A stretch of DNA of 9,191 nucleotides from an uncultured Clostridia bacterium (GTDB lineage Bacteria; Bacillota; Clostridia; Christensenellales; UBA1242), in the NCBI GenBank assembly GCA_947630075.1, contig CANRGF010000030.1:1-9191 (forward strand), written 5' to 3'. Positions 6,200 through 9,191 of the stretch are shown here, one piece after another. Both the position numbers and the translations under genes were made by a program. The notes under the pieces were generated by a model that saw nothing but the letters and a program-made list of their open reading frames with translations, did no database searches and was not told the origin of the DNA. Numbering within the stretch: position 1 is the stretch's first letter; every line of letters starts with the position of its first letter.

Positions 6200-6388
6200 C
6201 TACATCATTTCCTTGTAGTTTCTTTCAAATTGTTTAGAAACGTATCCGGTTTTTCTTAATTTGCGCTTCCTATTCCTTGATTTTTTGGTAAGGATATGGC
6301 CCTTGCCGTCATGCATCATTTTAATTTTGCCATTGCCTGTTTCTTTAAAGCGCTTTGCAACGGCTTTCCTAGTTTTAATTTTTGGCAT
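6200..6388 (-). CDS. rpmI: Ribosomal protein L35
   Basis: L35 is a small, very basic protein of the large ribosomal subunit. The 62-residue product has the family pattern MPKIKTRKAVAKRFK, then the GKI.M.H.GK.HILTKKS core and RKRKLRKTGYVS. It is slightly shorter than the usual 64-66 residues at its C-terminus, ending KEMM. The ATG at 6388 follows AAAGGAGAT. It lies 30 bases after infC and 9 bases before rplT, and its TAG stop overlaps the rplT ribosome binding site. This is the standard infC-rpmI-rplT order. Confidence 0.97.
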   Translation of the reverse strand: MPKIKTRKAVAKRFKETGNGKIKMMHDGKGHILTKKSRNRKRKLRKTGYVSKQFERNYKEMM

Positions 6389-6418
6389 AATTATCTCCTT
6401 TTTTTGATTAAGTAAGAA

Positions 6419-6931
6419 TTACTTTTTCGCTAGTGGCGCTAAAAACATAAAGATGTTACGACCATTCACTTCGGGCTGCTTGTCTATTTGACCAGCAGAT
6501 GCACAAAGGGAAGCAAATTTGTTCATAATGTCTATCCCCACCTGTGGGCGGCCTTGCAACCTGCCAAACATGCGGATGTTCACTTTCACTTTGCTGCCAT
6601 CGAGCAAAAACTTGCAAACTTGCTTTGCTTTGATTTCAAGGTCATGGTCATCAATCGTCATGCTCAAAGGCATCTCTTTAAGTTTGGCAATTTTTTGATT
6701 TTTCCTTTGGTCTTTCAATTTTTTCAATTCGTCAAATCTATGTTTGCCATAATCCATAACCCTGCAAACTGGTGGCTTTGCCTCAGGTGCGATAAGCACA
6801 AGGTCTAACCCTTGCTGCTTTGCGATTTCTAACGCCTTTGCGCTAGACATAATGCCTAACTGCTCGCTATTTGCACCAATTAGACGAATCTCCGCTAAAG
6901 AAATTTGCTCGTTTTTAAGTGATTCTTTCAA
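6419..6931 (-). CDS. infC: Translation initiation factor IF3, TTG start
   Basis: IF3 binds the 30S subunit, prevents premature 50S joining and checks the start codon and initiator tRNA. From the TTG at 6931 the product is 170 residues, a normal length. It has an N-terminal domain (about 5-74, with IRLIGANSEQLGI at 15-27 and PPVCRVMDYGKHRFD at 53-67), a lysine-rich linker, and a C-terminal domain (about 82-168, with TIDDHDLEIKAKQ at 92-104 and APLAKK at the end). The TTG is chosen because GGAGGG lies just upstream (6940-6935) and no in-frame ATG precedes the conserved region. Another in-frame TTG at 6973 sits inside a terminator hairpin without a ribosome binding site. Non-standard start codons on infC are known to support IF3 autoregulation (AUU in Escherichia coli). 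It is the first gene of the operon, preceded by a structured leader. Confidence 0.94.
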   Translation of the reverse strand: MKESLKNEQISLAEIRLIGANSEQLGIMSSAKALEIAKQQGLDLVLIAPEAKPPVCRVMDYGKHRFDELKKLKDQRKNQKIAKLKEMPLSMTIDDHDLEIKAKQVCKFLLDGSKVKVNIRMFGRLQGRPQVGIDIMNKFASLCASAGQIDKQPEVNGRNIFMFLAPLAKK

Positions 6932-7082
6932 TTTCCCTCCATTTTGAATGTCGTACCCATAAAAAATGGGCAACCTTTAAGTAAGCGCCCACTTATATAC
7001 AAAATAAACAATTTATGAATTTTTTGCATATTACCATTGTCGCGTCTGCTCCAAGGTGAGAAGTGGTTACTCCTACTTTTAC
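6932..7082 (-). promoter_or_regulatory. infC leader RNA, probable L20-type attenuator
   Basis: About 150 bases separate the predicted transcription start (near 7082) from the infC start codon. The 5' part can form a hairpin: AAG, a bulged T, AGGAGT, an AACC loop, ACTTCT, a bulge, then CTT (minus strand, about 7077-7053). The 3' part holds a terminator (6992-6961) just before infC. A small alternative hairpin, TAAGT-GGGC-GCTTA (6995-6982), would take the terminator's GGGC arm into its loop. In Bacillota the infC-rpmI-rplT operon is known to be controlled by L20-dependent premature termination in such a leader, and position and architecture fit. The match to the L20 leader family was made by eye only. 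Confidence 0.65.
6961..6992 (-). terminator. Intrinsic terminator within the infC leader (attenuator)
   Basis: On the minus strand GTGGGC (6992-6987) pairs with GCCCAT (6971-6966), including one terminal G-T wobble. A 15-base loop lies between them, and the run TTTTTT (6966-6961) follows. It ends 20 bases before the infC ribosome binding site. A terminator here can only make sense as a conditional attenuator, since the operon promoter lies upstream. Confidence 0.7.
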
Positions 7083-7088
7083 GACTTG

Positions 7089-7117
7089 ATAATAACACAA
7101 AAAAATCAACTTGTCAA
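7089..7117 (-). promoter_or_regulatory. SigA-type promoter of the infC-rpmI-rplT operon
   Basis: A perfect TTGACA (7117-7112), a 17-base spacer and TATTAT (7094-7089) on the minus strand give a near-consensus vegetative promoter, as expected for ribosomal genes. The predicted transcription start is about 7082. The rest of the 6974-7228 gap holds only the leader described separately and AT-rich sequence. Confidence 0.88.
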
Positions 7118-7228
7118 GCATTTTTACATTTTTTATAAATAAATATTATTTTCAAGCAAATTCGTGCAAGCTTTTCAAAATGCAAGGTTAATTATTATAA
7201 ATAGGTTTTCACTAGATAAAGCAAATTT

Positions 7229-7903
7229 TTAATTTTGCTTTGTGTGCAAAATTGAGTGAGCGAGCAAAAATTCGGCTGGATAGTATGTTAGCAGACATAA
7301 AAGACTTGTTATTTGCAATGGAGAAGAAAATTTGTTTAGCAACAGCATTAAATCGCTAAAAAAGAATAAAGCACTGCCGATAAGGACAATCAAAAGCAAT
7401 ATAGACCGTTCTTGCACATAGTTTGATAGCGCTTTGCCCACCATTAGTGAAATAATGAGCGCATAAAACACGCAAACCAATTCCATTTGCACGCCATCAA
7501 AATAAAAGATTGGTGCTAGCGTGATGAACAAAACAGACGGAAGAAAAATTGCAAGACCAAAAGCTAAATCTTTCCATTTAAACTTAATTAAAAAGCAATA
7601 AGAAATGAAAAAGAATATATGTCCAACGGCAAACAACACCGCACCTGCAATGAAAACAAACTCAAGCATAATGTCTCCCAACATGGCAAAAAACAGACCT
7701 ATTAGAAGAATTATAACGAAATTTTTCTTATCCGTTTGCTTTATCACAAAAAACAGATTTAATATGCCAAGCAAAACGAACAATGCACTAGTTAAACCTT
7801 TTACCCAAGTTTGGTCAAAAGCTATAAAAAAAGCATCTCCCACCATAATTAGCAAAAGGAAAACTGCATTAATCACATATAAAAACTTACTCTTCTCTTT
7901 CAT
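7229..7903 (-). CDS. YhhN/TMEM86-family integral membrane protein
   Basis: This 224-residue protein is strongly hydrophobic, with about eight predicted membrane helices (roughly 7-29, 36-55, 61-80, 83-106, 113-134, 139-157, 167-189, 199-218). Family signatures of YhhN/TMEM86 are visible: LGDIMLEF near the end of helix 3 (75-82), the FAVGHIFF segment (91-98), GSALFFFSD (176-184) and TYYPAEFLLAHS (206-217), where many relatives have AQ in place of AE. Animal TMEM86 proteins are lysoplasmalogenases. The activity of bacterial members is less certain, so a lipid-hydrolysing role is inference. The ATG at 7903 has no Shine-Dalgarno sequence, and a TAAAAT box ends 6 bases before it. It is divergent from the phosphatase gene and upstream of infC but separated from it by infC's own promoter. 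A hairpin with 8-base arms (7218-7225 and 7234-7241) overlaps its stop but lacks a T-run. Confidence 0.82.
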   Translation of the reverse strand: MKEKSKFLYVINAVFLLLIMVGDAFFIAFDQTWVKGLTSALFVLLGILNLFFVIKQTDKKNFVIILLIGLFFAMLGDIMLEFVFIAGAVLFAVGHIFFFISYCFLIKFKWKDLAFGLAIFLPSVLFITLAPIFYFDGVQMELVCVFYALIISLMVGKALSNYVQERSILLLIVLIGSALFFFSDLMLLLNKFSSPLQITSLLCLLTYYPAEFLLAHSILHTKQN

Positions 7904-7909
7904 AATTTT

Positions 7910-7938
7910 ATTTTAAAACATTTGACTGTGATATGCAA
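7910..7938 (-). promoter_or_regulatory. Candidate promoter of the YhhN-family gene
   Basis: On the minus strand TTGCAT (7938-7933) and TAAAAT (7915-7910) are 17 bases apart. The -10 ends 6 bases before the ATG at 7903, so the transcript would begin at or beside the start codon. The -35 is a weak match. The call is supported mainly by the missing ribosome binding site and the identical geometry at the methyltransferase gene. Confidence 0.4.
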
Positions 7939-8020
7939 ATAAAATTTTGCAAATTTGAAAAACCCAATCAATTTTGTTTGAAAAAATATTTAATTTGTTT
8001 AAAATAATTTTGGAGGAGTT

Positions 8021-8743
8021 ATGACAAAAGATCTCAAGTTTTTATTAAACATTGTAAACCAAGCAGAAGCAATATCAAAAGAACATTTCGTAGTGAAAGA
8101 AAAGAAAGGCTCCACCCCTAATGATTTGGTAACCAATTTAGATTTGAAAATAGAAAAGTTTTTGATTTCAAAAATCAATGAAGAATATCCAAACTTTGAT
8201 ATTGTGAGTGAAGAAACAAACAGCAAAAAAGAAGTTAGCAAAAATTGCTTTACCATAGACCCAATTGATGGCACGATTAATTTTGCAAACGGATTGCCAC
8301 TTTGGGGAATTCAGTTGGCTTGCGTAAAAAACGGAAAAACTGTTGCCGCTGTTATTGACATGCCAAAAATGGGATATTTATTTTATGCCGACAAAAATGG
8401 TGCATTTTTAAATGGAGAAAAAATTCAAGTTCGGCAAGTGCCTTTAAAGAACGCTCTTTACTGTGTGGATTGCGGTCGGTTTGTGGATGTGTGCAACAAC
8501 ATCAAAAAATATGGAATAACTGGATTTCGCAGGACGGGTGCTATCTGCGCATCTATGGCTTTTGTCGCCGCGGGTTGGTTTCATGGTGTGGTTTATTTAA
8601 GTGAAAAACCATGGGACTATTACCCTGGTCTATTCATCACAAAAATGGCAGGAGCTTCAACTCTAAGCGAAAAAGGGTTTCGCGCGTGCGCTATGAATGA
8701 TGAATTATTAAACATTTTAAAAGAGTGCACAAAAGAACAATAA
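8021..8743 (+). CDS. Inositol monophosphatase-family phosphatase
   Basis: This 240-residue enzyme belongs to the magnesium-dependent, lithium-sensitive phosphatase superfamily (inositol monophosphatase/SuhB/CysQ). Metal-binding residues are intact: E64-E65 in VSEET (62-66), D80 and D83 in IDPIDGTINFANG (79-91), and D199 in PWDYYPG (197-203). The DLVTNLD segment (35-41) is the conserved N-terminal helix region. Substrates in the family include inositol-1-phosphate, histidinol phosphate and 3'-phosphoadenosine phosphates, and sequence alone does not separate these. The PWDYYPGLFITKMAGA version of the second motif differs somewhat from the common PWD.AAG....EAGG. The ATG at 8021 follows a strong GGAGGAG site. 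It is the only plus-strand gene, divergent from the YhhN-family gene and convergent with the aldehyde dehydrogenase gene. A possible TTGAAA/TAAAAT pair at 7978-8005 would start transcription too close to the ribosome binding site to be convincing. Confidence 0.92.
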   Translation: MTKDLKFLLNIVNQAEAISKEHFVVKEKKGSTPNDLVTNLDLKIEKFLISKINEEYPNFDIVSEETNSKKEVSKNCFTIDPIDGTINFANGLPLWGIQLACVKNGKTVAAVIDMPKMGYLFYADKNGAFLNGEKIQVRQVPLKNALYCVDCGRFVDVCNNIKKYGITGFRRTGAICASMAFVAAGWFHGVVYLSEKPWDYYPGLFITKMAGASTLSEKGFRACAMNDELLNILKECTKEQ

Positions 8744-8760
8744 AAATTAGAAAAATAAAA

Positions 8761-8811
8761 AAATAGGGGCTAATTTTAAATTTTTTTGAAAATTTTGCCC
8801 TTATTTTTATT
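8761..8811. terminator. Bidirectional terminator between convergent genes
   Basis: ATAGGGGC (8763-8770) pairs with GCCCTTAT (8797-8804), including one G-T wobble. The inner arms AATTTT and AAAATT extend the stem, and T-rich runs follow on both strands. It lies between the phosphatase stop (8743) and the aldehyde dehydrogenase stop (8864), where both transcripts must end. Confidence 0.82.
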
Positions 8812-8863
8812 GTTTTAAAAATTTTTTAAAAAATCTATGTATTAAACATAACGAACTAAAATA

Positions 8864-9191
8864 CTATTTTAAAAACAATCTAATCAAGAATTGTTTGAAC
8901 TTGCTCGTTGGTTGATAGCGCAAAGGCAAATCTAATTTGTTTGAATTTTTCACAATGCTTTTATAGTGAGTGAATGTGTCAAACCCTGCCTTGCCATGAT
9001 ATGCACCTATACCACTCTGCTTCAATCCGCCGAATGCCAAATTTGGGTTTGCTATGTGCATGATGGTATCGTTCACACAGCCTCCGCCAAATTGACATTT
9101 GGTGAGCACCTTATCTTGATTGTGTTTGTTGTTTGAAAACATATAAAGCGCGAGTGGTTTATTGTGTGCATTGATAACTTTGACTGCGTCA
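8864..9191 (-). CDS. Class 3-type aldehyde dehydrogenase, C-terminal part (N-terminus beyond the window)
   Basis: About 108 residues are visible, continuing past position 9191 without a start. Aldehyde dehydrogenases of this class oxidise aldehydes to carboxylates with NAD(P). Class 3 hallmarks are present: NKPLALYMFS, GGGCVNDTIMHIANPNLAFGG, the SGIGAYHGKAGFDTFTHYKSIV stretch (split here between catalytic-domain and oligomerisation segments) and DLPLRYQP near the end. The catalytic cysteine and NAD-binding domain lie in the missing part. The C-terminus ends in a hydrophobic, basic tail (FLIRLFLK). In larger ALDH3 proteins a hydrophobic tail can anchor to membrane, but this one is short. The ATG at 9142 is internal and not the start. 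The stop at 8864 faces the bidirectional terminator. Confidence 0.93.
   Translation of the reverse strand, partial: DAVKVINAHNKPLALYMFSNNKHNQDKVLTKCQFGGGCVNDTIMHIANPNLAFGGLKQSGIGAYHGKAGFDTFTHYKSIVKNSNKLDLPLRYQPTSKFKQFLIRLFLK

Noticed and set aside
6932..6973. Longer IF3 starting at a TTG at 6973.
   Set aside because: The codon lies inside the terminator hairpin with no ribosome binding site, and the added residues do not resemble IF3.
7218..7241. Hairpin AAAGCAAA/TTTGCTTT as terminator of the YhhN-family gene.
   Set aside because: The stem is perfect, but no T-run follows on the minus strand, and the arms overlap the stop and last codons. It may only be a chance AT-rich hairpin.
7999..8274. 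Minus-strand open frame of 91 codons opposite the phosphatase gene.
   Set aside because: The plus-strand frame has clear phosphatase motifs and a strong ribosome binding site. The opposite frame has no recognisable features.
1..9191. Phage, transposon, CRISPR or defence system in the window.
   Set aside because: No transposase, integrase, regularly spaced repeat, terminal inverted repeat or recognisable defence protein was seen. All larger genes are accounted for.

Overview
The window looks like chromosomal DNA of an AT-rich, low-GC Gram-positive bacterium, probably Bacillota and perhaps an uncultured Clostridia-like lineage. That placement is an inference. It rests on the infC-rpmI-rplT operon with a Firmicutes-style leader attenuator, the yebC-ruvC-ruvA-ruvB neighbourhood, strong GGAGG-type ribosome binding sites and SigA-like promoters. 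No phage, insertion sequence, CRISPR array, tRNA or rRNA was seen. Both edges cut a gene: ruvB on the left and a class 3 aldehyde dehydrogenase on the right.

Layout, right to left. An aldehyde dehydrogenase (minus, C-terminal part) converges on an inositol monophosphatase-family gene (plus) across a bidirectional terminator. The phosphatase gene is divergent from a YhhN-family membrane protein gene (minus). Next comes the infC-rpmI-rplT operon (minus), with a clear promoter, an attenuator-type leader and a closing terminator. Last is a long minus-strand operon: SpoU-type RNA methyltransferase, yebC, a coiled-coil protein, ruvC, ruvA, a small zinc-ribbon protein, a CYTH-like protein, a TIM-barrel sugar isomerase-like protein and ruvB. 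Gaps in this operon run from an 8-base overlap to about 34 bases, so one transcript probably carries all nine genes.

How the genes work together. infC, rpmI and rplT supply translation initiation factor IF3 and ribosomal proteins L35 and L20, normally under L20 feedback through the leader. RuvA, RuvB and RuvC form the Holliday-junction branch-migration and resolution machinery. The methyltransferase and YebC act on RNA or translation.

Main oddities. (1) ruvA and ruvB are split by three markedly AT-rich genes unrelated to recombination. (2) rplT carries a net internal loss of about 55 bases that removes roughly 20 residues and shifts the frame. (3) Two transcription units have a -10 box exactly 6 bases before the ATG and no ribosome binding site, as expected of leaderless mRNAs. 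(4) infC appears to start at TTG. (5) A 16-base inverted repeat overlaps the -35 of the long operon's candidate promoter.
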